DNA of 56,863 nucleotides from CBDUXT01 sp965371245 (GTDB taxonomy: Bacteria > Planctomycetota > Phycisphaerae > UBA1845), in the NCBI GenBank assembly GCA_965371245.1, contig CBDUXT010000029.1, positions 1 through 56,863 of the forward strand, in the 5' to 3' direction. Of this stretch, positions 1 through 8,541 are shown in pieces. Each line of letters opens with the position of its first letter. Positions within the stretch are counted from its first letter, which is position 1. A program made the translations under genes and the position numbers. Under the pieces are notes generated by a model that was not told where the DNA came from, searched no databases, and saw only the letters and a program-made list of their open reading frames with translations.

Positions 1-197
1 CGGCTCATGATGTCGCGCTCCATCACCTCGGGCGGCATGCCCGGATAGAACGTGACGATCTGTACGGCCGGCGTGTTGAACTGCGGCAGCAGGTCGGCGG
101 GGATGTCCATCATGGACCGGACGCCGACCACGAGGGTCGCCAACACCAGCACGACGACCAGGTAGGGGTTTTCTAACGTGGCTTCAATCGCCTTCAT
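1..197 (-). CDS. RND efflux transporter, N-terminal fragment (cut by window edge)
   Basis: The reverse strand opens with ATG at 197 and reads about 65 residues to the window edge. The start MKAIEATLENPYLVVVLV is a first membrane helix. It is followed by DIPADLLPQFNTPAVQI and FYPGMPPEVMERDI, which is the usual opening of AcrB/CusA-type resistance-nodulation-division pumps: helix TM1, then a periplasmic segment beginning with a Pro-rich turn. The family exports drugs or metals by proton antiport. The substrate cannot be told from this fragment. The start overlaps the end of the upstream anti-sigma gene by 14 bases, so the two are probably cotranscribed under the ECF sigma factor. Confidence 0.75.
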   Translation of the reverse strand, partial: MKAIEATLENPYLVVVLVLATLVVGVRSMMDIPADLLPQFNTPAVQIVTFYPGMPPEVMERDIMS

Positions 198-990
198 CAA
201 GCACACCTGTCATTAGACTCAGCAAATCTTGTTCGGGGAGCGTGGAGACGGCGGCATACACCAACTTGCCGCGTCGGCCCGCTACAACGGTATGACCCTG
301 GCAACGATCCACCCAATGGTGGTGGCCATCGTGCCGGACTTGTGTCATCGTATCCAATGAGCCAGCCTTGTCACCCAGGACGACGAGCGACACGGGCACA
401 CCCTGCACGTCGTACATGGCGAAGGCGGCCGGCTCGCCGTCGATCGTACACCTACGCCCGCCGAGCAGCCGGAATCGAGAATCAACATGGGTGGGAAGCT
501 CCACCGTCAGGCGTATCTTGTCAACGAACCAGCGCGAGACGGCGACGCGATCGCTCGAGGCGATTTGGAGCGACTCACCCTCGTCCACGAAGTGACGAAG
601 ATCATCCACGAGGATGGCAGCCAGGTGTGAGTGATCCGATGCGGCGCGTGGCCGGATCGAGGAGAACCAGGACACGCCCGCGACGGCCAGTGCCACCGCC
701 GCAGCAGCCAAGAAGCCGCGCCGTCGGGTCGCTCTTCGTCCAAGCGAAACACGAGAGCGCCCTACGTCTTCGTGTAACGCTGCGCCCCACGAGTCGTCAA
801 GTGACGGCATCGCCTCGGCCGACTGTTCCAACGTCAAAATGAGCTGCTTACGAATGGCACGTTCGATTTCGGCGTCGCGGGCGCAGTCGCAGCACCGATC
901 GAGGTGGCGCTGCACCTCGATGCTGTGGGCCGCATCCAGCTCGCTGTCGAGAAAGGCGAAGATGTATTCACGGACGTCGGCACAGTTCAT
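184..990 (-). CDS. Membrane-anchored zinc-finger anti-sigma factor
   Basis: A protein of 268 residues. Residues 1-50 hold the anti-sigma zinc-finger signature HxxxCxxC, seen as HLDRCCDC, in a short helical domain. One membrane helix follows near residues 92-112 (GFLAAAAVALAVAGVSWF). The rest, about 155 residues, would be extracytoplasmic and has no family I recognise. Such proteins bind and silence a partner ECF sigma factor until an envelope signal releases it. It overlaps the end of the sigma gene by four bases (ATGA), which strongly suggests translational coupling and a cognate pair. The following RND pump gene overlaps its 3' end and is the likely target or neighbour in the regulon. Confidence 0.85.
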   Translation of the reverse strand: MNCADVREYIFAFLDSELDAAHSIEVQRHLDRCCDCARDAEIERAIRKQLILTLEQSAEAMPSLDDSWGAALHEDVGRSRVSLGRRATRRRGFLAAAAVALAVAGVSWFSSIRPRAASDHSHLAAILVDDLRHFVDEGESLQIASSDRVAVSRWFVDKIRLTVELPTHVDSRFRLLGGRRCTIDGEPAAFAMYDVQGVPVSLVVLGDKAGSLDTMTQVRHDGHHHWVDRCQGHTVVAGRRGKLVYAAVSTLPEQDLLSLMTGVLDEGD

Positions 991-1559
991 GACCGCTCCT
1001 CCGTCAACTTGCGATTGGACCGCGCGAAGTCGGCCAGTCGCTCACGAAGCGACCGGCGCGCCCGCGCCATGCGCGACATCACCGTGCCCACCGGGCAGTC
1101 GAGCACCTCGCCGATCTCGCGGTAGGTCAGCTCACCGGCCACGGACAGAAGTAGAACCTCGCGAAAGGCCGGATCGAGCGCGTCAACGGCGGCGGCGATG
1201 CGGTCATCGAGAAACTCGCGGAAGCGCGACTCGTCCATGTTGGGCAGAGGGCACAGCGGCTCGGTCGGGTCGGGTGCGGCGATCTCCGTCAGGTCGGACT
1301 CGGCCGACAGGATCAGCTTGACGCGCCGCGATTGCGTTCGCTGCCAATCGATGGCCACGTTCCGCATGATGACAAACAGCCAGCCCCGTGTGTGGGCGGA
1401 GTCCTGCGTGGCCGAAAAACTGCTCCAAGCACGTGTAAGCGTTTCCTGAACCAGGTCGCGGGCGTCCGCGTCGCACGCGCAGTACCGCCGGGCGACAAGG
1501 TAGAGTCGCTTCCAGGACGGCCTGATGTATCGGAGGAACGCCTCCGCTGCTATTTCCAT
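987..1559 (-). CDS. ECF-family RNA polymerase sigma factor
   Basis: About 190 residues from the ATG at 1559 (MEIAAEAFLRY). An upstream in-frame start at 1595 would add 12 residues without homology. Region 2 is seen in DARDLVQETLTRAWSSF and TRGWLFVIMRNVAIDWQR. Region 4 is seen in LDPAFREVLLLSVAGELTYREIGEVL followed by CPVGTVMSRMARARRSLRE, a helix-turn-helix that reads the -35 element. The two regions are joined by a short linker, as expected for group 4 (RpoE-like) sigma factors. The gene ends four bases inside the anti-sigma gene. The set sigma, anti-sigma, RND pump suggests an envelope or metal stress circuit. Autoregulation is likely but no matching promoter pair was identified. Confidence 0.9.
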   Translation of the reverse strand: MEIAAEAFLRYIRPSWKRLYLVARRYCACDADARDLVQETLTRAWSSFSATQDSAHTRGWLFVIMRNVAIDWQRTQSRRVKLILSAESDLTEIAAPDPTEPLCPLPNMDESRFREFLDDRIAAAVDALDPAFREVLLLSVAGELTYREIGEVLDCPVGTVMSRMARARRSLRERLADFARSNRKLTEERS

Positions 1560-1737
1560 GGCTACACTGACGACAACCGGTCGCAGCCGTCTCATACGAC
1601 CGACACACCGCGAAGCGGAACGGCTCCAGACCGTCTATCAGTAGATAACGATCGATCGGCGCATAATCATCCCGAAAAATCCGCGGGCGCCGAGCCGGTT
1701 GGGTCCATCACACCTCCGAGCGGGCCGGGCACCTCGA

Positions 1738-1904
1738 GTCAGAGCCGCCGGTGCCAGCCTGCGGACCTCTCACACCGTTACCAAGAAGGTTCTTTCGTCT
1801 TCTCGGGTGGGCTTCCCAAGGCGGAGGCGCGGGCATGCCTCGGCCACCGAGCACATGGCCACGCAAGCGTGGCCATGCCACCCGACCGATTCTGTCACCC
1901 ACCC
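1738..1904. repeat. Intergenic repeat family A, copy 1
   Basis: The gap 1596-2029 has no gene. Within it, 1738-1767 starts GTCAGAGCCGC and reads on through a CCAGCCTGCGGACC block. It matches 54942-54972 and, on the reverse strand, 44539-44568. The far end GATTCTGTCACCCACCC (1888-1904) matches GATTCTGTCACGCACCC at 55046-55062 and the reverse-strand end at 44466. Both ends are shared but the middle differs, so this looks like a small non-coding mobile repeat with variable inside. Confidence 0.6.
1854..1877. repeat. Perfect 11-bp stem-loop inside repeat A
   Basis: CATGGCCACGC (1854-1864), a two-base AA loop and GCGTGGCCATG (1867-1877) form a perfect inverted repeat. It is not followed by a T-tract, so it looks more like a REP-type palindrome than a terminator. 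Confidence 0.6.
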
Positions 1905-2029
1905 GAGCCGGTTGCTTGCCGGCTGATCCCGTAGACTCGTGTTGCAGTCTGTTGGTAGAATACCAAGAGGCCGGTGGCCTGTAGCCATTCACCGTTTGGA
2001 GGGCCGTCGCGGCGGAGGCATCGAACGCC

Positions 2030-2272
2030 ATGTCTCACAACGCTCGGATCATCGTAGCTCTTTTGGTCTTGCCGTTGACGGTGGCGGTCGATGTGTGCCT
2101 GCTGTGCATCGGCGGGCGAGCCCAAATTAGATCGCATTTCATGCTGAGCAAGTCCCTCCTCGAATGGGGCGGACCCCGACGCCCGAATCCGGAAAGCTGC
2201 TGTATCGAGTGCGGCGCCCCACGGACACTCCCAAACGAGCGGTGCGAGACGTGCTCCGCCCGCTCCGCCTGA
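2030..2272 (+). CDS. Small membrane protein with C-terminal zinc ribbon, function unknown
   Basis: An 80-residue protein. Residues 6-27 form one hydrophobic helix (IIVALLVLPLTVAVDVCLLC). The C-terminal 25 residues carry two CxxC pairs (CIEC and CETC, 14 residues apart) that look like a compact zinc ribbon. A GGAGG lies 11 bases before the ATG. The gene runs in the same direction as ribH, 99 bases downstream. I do not recognise a family. The metal-ribbon style resembles other tiny membrane zinc-ribbon proteins of planctomycetes, such as the one at 4221. It could be a spurious reading frame, so confidence is moderate. Confidence 0.45.
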   Translation: MSHNARIIVALLVLPLTVAVDVCLLCIGGRAQIRSHFMLSKSLLEWGGPRRPNPESCCIECGAPRTLPNERCETCSARSA

Positions 2273-2371
2273 CGCTCAATCAGGGCAAGAGGTTGACCAT
2301 CCATGATCGGAGCCGTACCTTGCGACCGGCCCGCTTTGGGTTCTATGCGATGTCGAAAGGACGGTGGCGTG

Positions 2372-2848
2372 ATGCCTCGGGAAATCGGTGGTGAGTTGAA
2401 GGTTGACGGGCAACGGTTCGCCGTGGTCGTCAGCCGGTTCAACGAGTTCATTACCTCCCGGCTGCTGAGCGGTGCCGTCGATACGCTCAAGCGGCACGGA
2501 TGCCTTGAGGAAAACATCACCTGCGTACACGTCCCAGGCGCGTTCGAGCTTCCCCTCGTTGCCAGGAAGCTGGCCGACTCCGGCGGGTTCGAGGCCATCG
2601 TCTGTCTGGGCTGCGTCATCCGGGGGCAGACGCCTCACTTCGAGTACGTCGCCGGCGAGGCGGCTCGCGGCATCGCCCGTGTCAGCCAGGACACCGGCAT
2701 CCCGGTGACCTTCGGTGTCATCACCGCCGACACGCTGGAACAGGCCGTGGAACGGGCGGGCGCCAAGGCCGGCAACAAGGGCGCGGACGCCGCGGTCGGC
2801 GCGATCGAACTGACCAACCTGCTGGCGAAGCTGTCCTCCCAGGGATGA
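2372..2848 (+). CDS. ribH: 6,7-dimethyl-8-ribityllumazine synthase
   Basis: Lumazine synthase joins 5-amino-6-ribitylaminouracil with 3,4-dihydroxy-2-butanone 4-phosphate, the second-last step of riboflavin synthesis, in the cytoplasm. The reading frame is open from 2303, but homology begins at ATG 2372 (MPREIGGELKVDG), preceded by an AAAGGA, giving 158 residues, the usual length. Diagnostic stretches are VVVSRFNEFITSRLLSGA, HVPGAFELPLVARKLA (substrate loop), CLGCVIRGQTPHFEYVA with its active-site His, and PVTFGVITADTLEQA followed by KGADAA. nusB follows after 7 bases, the common ribH-nusB pairing. No FMN riboswitch was seen upstream. Confidence 0.97.
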   Translation: MPREIGGELKVDGQRFAVVVSRFNEFITSRLLSGAVDTLKRHGCLEENITCVHVPGAFELPLVARKLADSGGFEAIVCLGCVIRGQTPHFEYVAGEAARGIARVSQDTGIPVTFGVITADTLEQAVERAGAKAGNKGADAAVGAIELTNLLAKLSSQG

Positions 2849-2855
2849 CCCATTC

Positions 2856-3281
2856 ATGTCCGCCGATCGCCGTCAAGCCCGGATTCTGGCGATGCAAGCC
2901 CTCTGCCAGTGGGACGTGCAGGCGGACGAGTCTCGCGAGTCGCTCGATGGTTTTCTGTCCGCCGAGGGGGCGCCGGGACGTGTCACGCGCTATGCGGGCG
3001 GGCTCGTGCTTGCCTTCTGGGAGCACCGAGAGGATACGGACGCCCGGATCGAGCGAGCCAGCGATCGTTGGACGCTCGCGAGGATGTCGCCGGTTGAGAG
3101 AAATGTCATTCGATTGGCAGTTGTGGAGCCGATGGGCGGAACCGTGCCGTCGAAGGTAGCAATCAACGAGGCCATCGAGATCAGCAAGGAGTTCGGGGGC
3201 GAGCATTCTCCCCGATTCGTCAACGGCGTGCTCGATCAGGTTCTCAACGCCCCGCCGCCGGAGACCCAGGACCAAACCTGA
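2856..3281 (+). CDS. nusB: Transcription antitermination factor NusB
   Basis: A 141-residue all-helical protein that binds boxA RNA with S10 (NusE) and supports antitermination of rRNA operons. Family signatures are RRQARILAMQALCQWDV at the N-terminus, RMSPVERNVIRLAVVE in the middle, and VAINEAIEISKEFGGEHSPRFVNGVLDQV at the C-terminus. Its stop overlaps the ftsY start (TGATG), so ribH, nusB and ftsY are almost certainly one operon with coupled translation between the last two genes. Confidence 0.95.
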   Translation: MSADRRQARILAMQALCQWDVQADESRESLDGFLSAEGAPGRVTRYAGGLVLAFWEHREDTDARIERASDRWTLARMSPVERNVIRLAVVEPMGGTVPSKVAINEAIEISKEFGGEHSPRFVNGVLDQVLNAPPPETQDQT

Positions 3282-4195
3282 TGGGGTTGTTCGATCGATT
3301 CAAGAAAGGGCTCTCCCGTACGCGCGAAAAGCTCCGCGCGGGGTTTCGCTCCGTGCTGCGCGTCGGGCAACGCATCGACCAGGACACCATGTCCCGGATC
3401 GAGGACGCCATGCTTTCGGCCGACTTCGGCCCCACCACCGCCACGAAACTGGTCGGCATGGTTCAAGCCGCTTGGAAGTCCGGCGAAATCGCCGAGGAGC
3501 AGGAGGTCACGGAATACCTCAAGCGGCACATCGTCGCGCTGTGGCCGGAGGCGGACCGCCGGCTCAACTTTGCCCAGTCCGGCCCGACCGTCATCCTCAT
3601 GACCGGGATCAACGGCTCGGGCAAGACCACCAGCACCGCCAAGCTCGGGCAGCTCCTGACCGAGCAGAACAAACGCGTCATCCTCGGGGCGTGTGACACG
3701 TTCCGGGCGGCCGCCGTCGAGCAGCTTCGCGTCTGGTCGGAGCGCATCGGCGTCCAGATCGTCAAACACGACCAAGGCGCGGACCCCGGCGCCGTGGCGT
3801 ACGACGCTTGTGAGGCGGCCGTCGCGCGCCAGGCCGACGTGCTTCTGCTCGACACGGCGGGCCGACTGCATACCCAGGATCACCTGATGCGAGAGCTGGG
3901 GAAAATCCGCAAGGTCGTGGAGCGGAAAATCCCCGGCGCGCCGCACGAGGTTCTCTTGGTCCTTGACGCCACGATCGGACAAAACGCGGTGATTCAGGCG
4001 CGGTTGTTTGCCGAGCACGTCCCTGTCTCAGGCATCTTCCTGGCGAAGCTGGACGGCAGCGCAAAGGGCGGCATCGTCGTGGGCATTCGCGACGAACTCG
4101 ATGTGCCGGTGAAGTTCGTCGGACTGGGAGAGACGCCGGCGGACATCGAACCGTTCGACCCCGCCGCCTTCATCGAGGCGATGTTCAGCGACTAA
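3281..4195 (+). CDS. ftsY: Signal recognition particle receptor FtsY
   Basis: A 304-residue SRP GTPase that docks SRP-ribosome complexes at the membrane. The N-terminal acidic A domain is missing. The protein starts almost directly with an amphipathic helix (GLFDRFKKGLSRTREKL) followed by the four-helix N domain. The G domain has GINGSGKTTSTAKLG near residue 108 (G1), DTFRAAAVEQL near 137 (G2), LLLDTAGRLHT near 190 (G3), a TKLD-equivalent AKLDGSAKGG (G4/G5), and the closing FVGLGETPADIEPFDP. The truncated A domain is common in many phyla. The amphipathic helix probably gives membrane contact. Confidence 0.97.
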   Translation: MGLFDRFKKGLSRTREKLRAGFRSVLRVGQRIDQDTMSRIEDAMLSADFGPTTATKLVGMVQAAWKSGEIAEEQEVTEYLKRHIVALWPEADRRLNFAQSGPTVILMTGINGSGKTTSTAKLGQLLTEQNKRVILGACDTFRAAAVEQLRVWSERIGVQIVKHDQGADPGAVAYDACEAAVARQADVLLLDTAGRLHTQDHLMRELGKIRKVVERKIPGAPHEVLLVLDATIGQNAVIQARLFAEHVPVSGIFLAKLDGSAKGGIVVGIRDELDVPVKFVGLGETPADIEPFDPAAFIEAMFSD

Positions 4196-4220
4196 GCCAC
4201 AAGGCACGGAGGGCCGCATC

Positions 4221-4652
4221 ATGGTCATCCCAACCGACGATTTGGAACGCCTGGCGGACGACACGTTCACCGACCGGCGCATCACCTCGGAGACGTTTTG
4301 CGGAAAGTGCGGGTACAACCTGCGCACGCTCCCCTACATCTACGCCTGCCCGGAGTGTGGCAATGAGTACAACGCCAGAGCACTGAAAATGCGCGGTATC
4401 TTCATGCTCTATGAGACCGAAATCCCCTGGAGTGACTTGTTTACGTCACTTCTGTGCGTCGCCAGCACCGCCTGGCTCGTCTACGCGGCCGTCAAACAGC
4501 AGGACGTCATTCGTATCGGATTTGCCCTCTTGTTTGTCGCCTTCACGTTCATCTTCGGGCGACAGGCGTATGCGAAAACGGCGCGATGGTGGCAGGCTCA
4601 GGTCATCATACGCCGTATTCAGGCGCAACAGCGCGATTGGAACGAACTCTAG
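4221..4652 (+). CDS. Zinc-ribbon membrane protein, function unknown
   Basis: A 143-residue protein. Residues 32-54 hold a four-Cys zinc ribbon: CGKCGYNLRTLP, then CPECGNEYN. Two membrane helices follow (SDLFTSLLCVASTAWLVYAA and IGFALLFVAFTFIFG), then a basic, helical tail of about 30 residues. The CxxCGYNLR ribbon joined to membrane helices is a style seen often in planctomycete hypothetical proteins. No catalytic motif is visible. It lies 25 bases after ftsY in the same direction and may be read from the same transcript. The TAG stop is part of a CTAG that begins a repeat element. Confidence 0.7.
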   Translation: MVIPTDDLERLADDTFTDRRITSETFCGKCGYNLRTLPYIYACPECGNEYNARALKMRGIFMLYETEIPWSDLFTSLLCVASTAWLVYAAVKQQDVIRIGFALLFVAFTFIFGRQAYAKTARWWQAQVIIRRIQAQQRDWNEL

Positions 4653-4683
4653 TGCTTTGTCACACGGAGCCCTCCGGGTTCCG
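4649..4683. repeat. CTAG-bounded hairpin repeat overlapping a stop codon
   Basis: CTAGTGCTTTGTCAC (4649-4663) matches the left end of the elements at 56490 and 56628 (CTAGTGCNNNGNCAC). It is followed by an 8-bp hairpin, CGGAGCCC (4665-4672) with GGGTTCCG (4676-4683), one G-T pair and a 3-base loop. The hairpin could also stop transcription from ftsY. The rest of the gap to 4910 shows nothing further. Confidence 0.45.
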
Positions 4684-4910
4684 TCTACGCCGCGTCCAGC
4701 CCCTACACTGCTCAAGGGCGGCGGCACACGCGAAAACTCAGGCGTGACGATGCTCTCGAGCGCCATCACGCGTAGGTTGCCGGGTTTGACCGAACCGAGC
4801 CGGGCCCGTAGGGAAGCGGTTGTTCGTGATAAGACCGACGTTCGTATGTCCGCCGGTGCCCCATCCTTCGTTTCTGGCAAGCATGGGGAACCCGTACGTC
4901 GGTCGTGCCG

Positions 4911-6599
4911 CTATTCCGACAGCGCCGCGACATCGACCTTGGTGACACGGACCACTTCCTCGACCGTGGTGATCCCTTTGCGCACCTTGGCCCAGCCGTC
5001 GTCGCGCATGAGCTTCAGGCCCTTGCCGCGGGCGACGTCCTGAATGTCGCCGGCCGACTTGCGATCGACGATCATCACGCGAATCTCGTCGTCGATCATC
5101 AGCAGTTCGAAGATGCCGAGTCGCCCGCGGTATCCGCTGCCGCGGCACTCACGACACCCGGTGCCCCGAAAGAGCCTTTCGCCCGGCTCGATCTTCGAGT
5201 CGGCCGGAAGATCGACGGCGTCCGGCGTGTATTCCTCTTTGCAGGCTTTGCATATCTTGCGAACCAGTCGCTGGGCCAGCACGCCGCTGATCGAACTGGA
5301 GACCAGAAACGGCTCGACGCCCATATCCAACAAACGCGTGGTCGCGGTGGCCGCGTCGTTGGTGTGGAGCGTGCTGAAGACGAGGTGACCGGTGAGCGAC
5401 GCATTGATGGCCACCTCGGCCGTGTCCAGGTCGCGAATCTCGCCGACCAAAATGACGTCCGGGTCATGCCGCAGAAACGACCGAAGGCCCGACGAGAACG
5501 TAAGACCGATGCGCGGTTTGATCTGTACCTGTTGGATGCCGTCCAGGTAGTACTCGATGGGGTCCTCAATGGTGAGGATCTTGATCCGGTCGCTACGGAT
5601 TTGGTTCAGCGCCGCATACAGCGTGGTGGTCTTTCCCGAACCGGTGGGACCGGTGACCAGGATGATGCCGTAGGGCTGGGCGATCAGGTGCTGCGTGCCG
5701 GACAGCGCCTCATCCATCAGGCCCAGATCCTGCAACGACATCAGAGCCGACTGCTTGTCCAGGATACGCATGACGACGGCGCCGCCAAAGGCCGTCGGAA
5801 TGATGCTGACGCGAAGGTCGATGTCGCGGTTTTGCGCCTTGATCTTAAAGCCCCCGTCCTGGGGAAGGCGCTTTTCGGCGATGTTGAGATCGGAAAGGAT
5901 TTTGATACGGCTGACGATGGCGGCCTGGAACCGGCGGATCTCGGGCGGCACATTGGTGGTGTGGAGCACGCCGTCGATGCGATAGCGAATCTTCAGGTCG
6001 TCCTCGTAGGGCTCGATGTGGATGTCACTGGCCCGGTCGCGGATGGCCTCGAGCAGAATCTCGTTGACCAGCTTGACGACGGTCGCCTCCTGGGCCTGCT
6101 CGATCAGGTCGGCCCGCTCGGCGTTTCCTTCGTCGATGACCTCAACACTCGAATGCCCGAGCATGCCCTCGACCGTGTGTCCGCCCACGCCGTAGTGATC
6201 CTTGATGACCCGTGATATCTCCTCGCCGGTCGCCAGCACCGTCTCGATCTTGGCCCCCATCAGCATCCGTAGCTCGTCGAAGGCGTAGAGGTTGAAGGGG
6301 TTGTTGGTAGCGACCCGGATCGTCCCGTTGGTCCGGTCGATCGGGATCACGCGGTCACGATGGACCACCTTGGAGGGCATCGCACGGAGCAGGTCGGGGC
6401 TGATCTCGATCTCGGAGAGATCGACCAGGGGAATGTCGAGCTGCTCGCTGTACACTTCGAGGTACTCGCGCTCGTTGATGAAACCGAGCCGGACCAGGCA
6501 GTGCTCGATGCGCTCGGACGGCTTGCGTGCGTCGTCCGCCTGGGCGAGCTGGGCATCCGTCACCGCGCCACGTTGTAGAAGAACTTCGCCGACCGTCAC
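4911..6599 (-). CDS. GspE/PilB-family type II secretion or type IV pilus ATPase
   Basis: A 562-residue hexameric ATPase that drives pseudopilus or pilus assembly at the inner membrane. Residues 1-150 form the N-terminal domain that docks to the platform complex (GEVLLQRGAVTDAQLAQA, PLVDLSEIEISPDLL). The RecA-like domain has Walker A GPTGSGKTTT near 316, an Asp box ending in EDPIEYYLDGIQQVQI, Walker B DPDVILVGEIRD and the His box LVFSTLHTNDA. The zinc domain has CKAC near residue 450 and CREC near 485. All catalytic parts are present. No pilin, platform or secretin gene is in this window, so GspE and PilB cannot be told apart. Confidence 0.93.
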   Translation of the reverse strand: MTVGEVLLQRGAVTDAQLAQADDARKPSERIEHCLVRLGFINEREYLEVYSEQLDIPLVDLSEIEISPDLLRAMPSKVVHRDRVIPIDRTNGTIRVATNNPFNLYAFDELRMLMGAKIETVLATGEEISRVIKDHYGVGGHTVEGMLGHSSVEVIDEGNAERADLIEQAQEATVVKLVNEILLEAIRDRASDIHIEPYEDDLKIRYRIDGVLHTTNVPPEIRRFQAAIVSRIKILSDLNIAEKRLPQDGGFKIKAQNRDIDLRVSIIPTAFGGAVVMRILDKQSALMSLQDLGLMDEALSGTQHLIAQPYGIILVTGPTGSGKTTTLYAALNQIRSDRIKILTIEDPIEYYLDGIQQVQIKPRIGLTFSSGLRSFLRHDPDVILVGEIRDLDTAEVAINASLTGHLVFSTLHTNDAATATTRLLDMGVEPFLVSSSISGVLAQRLVRKICKACKEEYTPDAVDLPADSKIEPGERLFRGTGCRECRGSGYRGRLGIFELLMIDDEIRVMIVDRKSAGDIQDVARGKGLKLMRDDGWAKVRKGITTVEEVVRVTKVDVAALSE

Positions 6600-6706
6600 T
6601 GGTAGATCATCCTGATGTCCTTAAGGACCGAGGCTCCGTGCCGCGGGTCTTCGCCAGCAGGAGCCGCACCGCAACCGCGCGGACAGCCCCCCTGATCTAT
6701 GTTATA

Positions 6707-6735
6707 TATACACATGATCGGGCCACAGGATTCAA
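6707..6735 (-). promoter_or_regulatory. Candidate sigma-70 promoter for the GspE/PilB gene
   Basis: On the reverse strand a TTGAAT (6735-6730) is followed, after exactly 17 bases, by TGTATA (6712-6707) inside an AT-rich stretch that is unusual for this GC-rich window. It would give a leader of about 100 bases before the ATG at 6599. The -10 match is only fair. Confidence 0.3.
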
Positions 6736-6895
6736 CGAATCAAGGTGTTTGTAAGTGCTTGTAAAAACGGAGCTTACGCATGATCGATTGGTCCGATAGG
6801 CGAGCCTTCGGCGACGCCCGCGAGGCGCCCCGCCCGGGCACGCGGGTCGGGGTGTACCAAGCCACCGACCAAAGCATCCATTTCGGGGGACCGCT

Positions 6896-8332
6896 TTGAA
6901 CGAGCCGGCCGGCCAAGTCGCACGCCACCGGAAATGCTCCGCCGACCTCGCGGCCCGCGGTCAGGGGCACGTGCTGCGCTGGTGGGGGGAGCTCGACGAG
7001 GCTCAGCGCGACGAGCTTCTTACCGACATCGAATCCATTCCCTGGACCCTCGTGGATCCCTTGCTGGCTTCGCACATTCGGCACAAACCACAGCACAACG
7101 TTCCCGCCGACCTCGCGCCGGCGCCGGTCTACCCTCGGCAGCCGGGGGCGGACCAGGAAGCACTCTACACGGCCGCCCGGCGGCGCGGGCGGGCGTTGCT
7201 CTTGGGCGGGAAGGTGGTGCCGTTCACCGTGGCCGGCGGGCAGGGCACGCGGCTCGGCTTCGACGGACCCAAGGGTGCCGTGTCGGTGACACCCCTCGGA
7301 GACCGAACGCTGTTCGGTTTGTTCGCCAACATGATCCACGCCGCCCGCCGGCGCTACGGTGTCGCCGTCCCCTGGTACATTATGACCAGCCGGGCCAACC
7401 ACCAGGAAACGCTGGAGTTCTTTCGAGGCCACGGCTTCTTCGGGCTTCCCGAAGAGGACGTCGTCTTGTTCAGCCAGGGGATGCTTCCGGCCTTCGATTT
7501 CGATGGCCACCTTCTGCTCGAATCCCGGCACCGTCTCGCGCTGGCGCCCGACGGACACGGCGGCTCGCTCAAGGCGCTGGTCGGAAGCGGCGCTCTGGCG
7601 GACATGCGTCGCCGCGGCATCGAGATCATTTCCTACTTCCAGATCGACAATCCGCTGGTCATGCCGTTCGATCCACTCTTCGTCGGCCTGCACGCCGAGC
7701 TAGGATCACAGGCATCGACCAAGGTGACCCCCAAGGCGGACGACCTGGAACGCGTGGGCAACGTCTGCCTCGCTGACGGAAAAATCACCGTCATCGAGTA
7801 CTCCGACTTTCCCGAGACGTCGGCCCGCGAGCGAACACCGGACGATCGACGACGGTTCGACGCCGGTAATCTGGCCATCCACCTGTTCGACGTCGATTTT
7901 ATCGATCGCGTCGTCGGAGACTCGTTTCAACTCCCCATCCGACGAGCGGAAAAGGCCGTCACGCACATCGACGAGACCGGCGGGCTGCGAAAGCCGGACC
8001 GACCGAACGCCGTCAAGCTCGAAACCTTCGTCTTCGACGTCCTTCCGTTGGCGACCCGCTCACTGGTGCTCGAGGTCGATCGGGCCGAGGAGTTCTCGCC
8101 GGTCAAAAACGCGACGGGGGTCGATTCACTGGACTCGGCCAAGCGCGACCAGGTCGCCCGGGCTTTTCGCTGGCTGGAGGCCGCCGGCGTGACTGTCCCC
8201 AAGAAGCCCGACGGCACGCCCGATGTGACGATCGCCATCGATCCAACGTTCGCCATGGACCCGGAGGAGCTGAGTACGAAGATCGATCACCTACCCGCGC
8301 TCGAACGCGGGTCGGAAGTCTACTTGGAATAG
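6896..8332 (+). CDS. UDPGP-type UDP-sugar pyrophosphorylase (UDP-GlcNAc/UDP-glucose type)
   Basis: A 478-residue nucleotidyltransferase that makes a UDP-sugar from UTP and a hexose 1-phosphate. It belongs to the eukaryotic-like UAP1/UGP family rather than the bacterial GalU family. The signature VPFTVAGGQGTRLGFDGPKG lies near residue 110 (UTP-binding loop). Further motifs are PWYIMTSRANHQETLEFF, GMLPAFDFDGHLLLES, the hallmark APDGHGGSLKALVGSGAL, YFQIDNPLV and VIEYSDFP. The start is TTG at 6896, with GGGGGA seven bases before it and no better ATG. It probably feeds sugar donors to the glycosyltransferases downstream. Confidence 0.9.
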   Translation: MNEPAGQVARHRKCSADLAARGQGHVLRWWGELDEAQRDELLTDIESIPWTLVDPLLASHIRHKPQHNVPADLAPAPVYPRQPGADQEALYTAARRRGRALLLGGKVVPFTVAGGQGTRLGFDGPKGAVSVTPLGDRTLFGLFANMIHAARRRYGVAVPWYIMTSRANHQETLEFFRGHGFFGLPEEDVVLFSQGMLPAFDFDGHLLLESRHRLALAPDGHGGSLKALVGSGALADMRRRGIEIISYFQIDNPLVMPFDPLFVGLHAELGSQASTKVTPKADDLERVGNVCLADGKITVIEYSDFPETSARERTPDDRRRFDAGNLAIHLFDVDFIDRVVGDSFQLPIRRAEKAVTHIDETGGLRKPDRPNAVKLETFVFDVLPLATRSLVLEVDRAEEFSPVKNATGVDSLDSAKRDQVARAFRWLEAAGVTVPKKPDGTPDVTIAIDPTFAMDPEELSTKIDHLPALERGSEVYLE

Positions 8333-8336
8333 CCTG

Positions 8337-8445
8337 GTGCAGCGCCACGCGTAAACTTGCGGGCTGGGTGCCCCATGGCTTTTGCCGTGGGCCACCCACC
8401 GAGCAAACCCCGCAGATTCAAAGTTGACCGTACACTAGCGTGGCG
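8337..8445. repeat. CTAG-family intergenic element, copy 2
   Basis: The gap 8333-8541 holds this element. CGCCACGC (8343-8350) and GCGTGGCG (8438-8445) form an 8-bp inverted repeat, and CTAG lies at 8435-8438. The inside (TTGCGGGCTGGGTG, CCATGGCTTT, CCACCCACCGAGCAA, CCGCAGATTCAA, TTGACCGTA) matches the element at 38512-38658 block by block. The left edge CTGGTGCAGCGCCACG is a one-base variant of CTAGTGCATCGCCACG at 56628. Confidence 0.65.
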
Positions 8446-8541
8446 TCAACGATGAGCGCGTCCGGCACGAACTTCGCATAGGATAAGCTTACGAGAAGCT
8501 CCGGGACGCTCGGGGCAGGAAGGATCGCTATTGGCGGAACG

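Noticed and set aside
2273..2371. FMN riboswitch upstream of ribH
   Set aside because: No RFN-like conserved segments were found in the short leader.
2276..2857. Minus-strand frames opposite ribH
   Set aside because: Shadow of a certain housekeeping gene.
4905..6215. Long plus-strand frame opposite the GspE/PilB gene
   Set aside because: It is the antisense shadow of a clear ATPase gene with all motifs on the minus strand.
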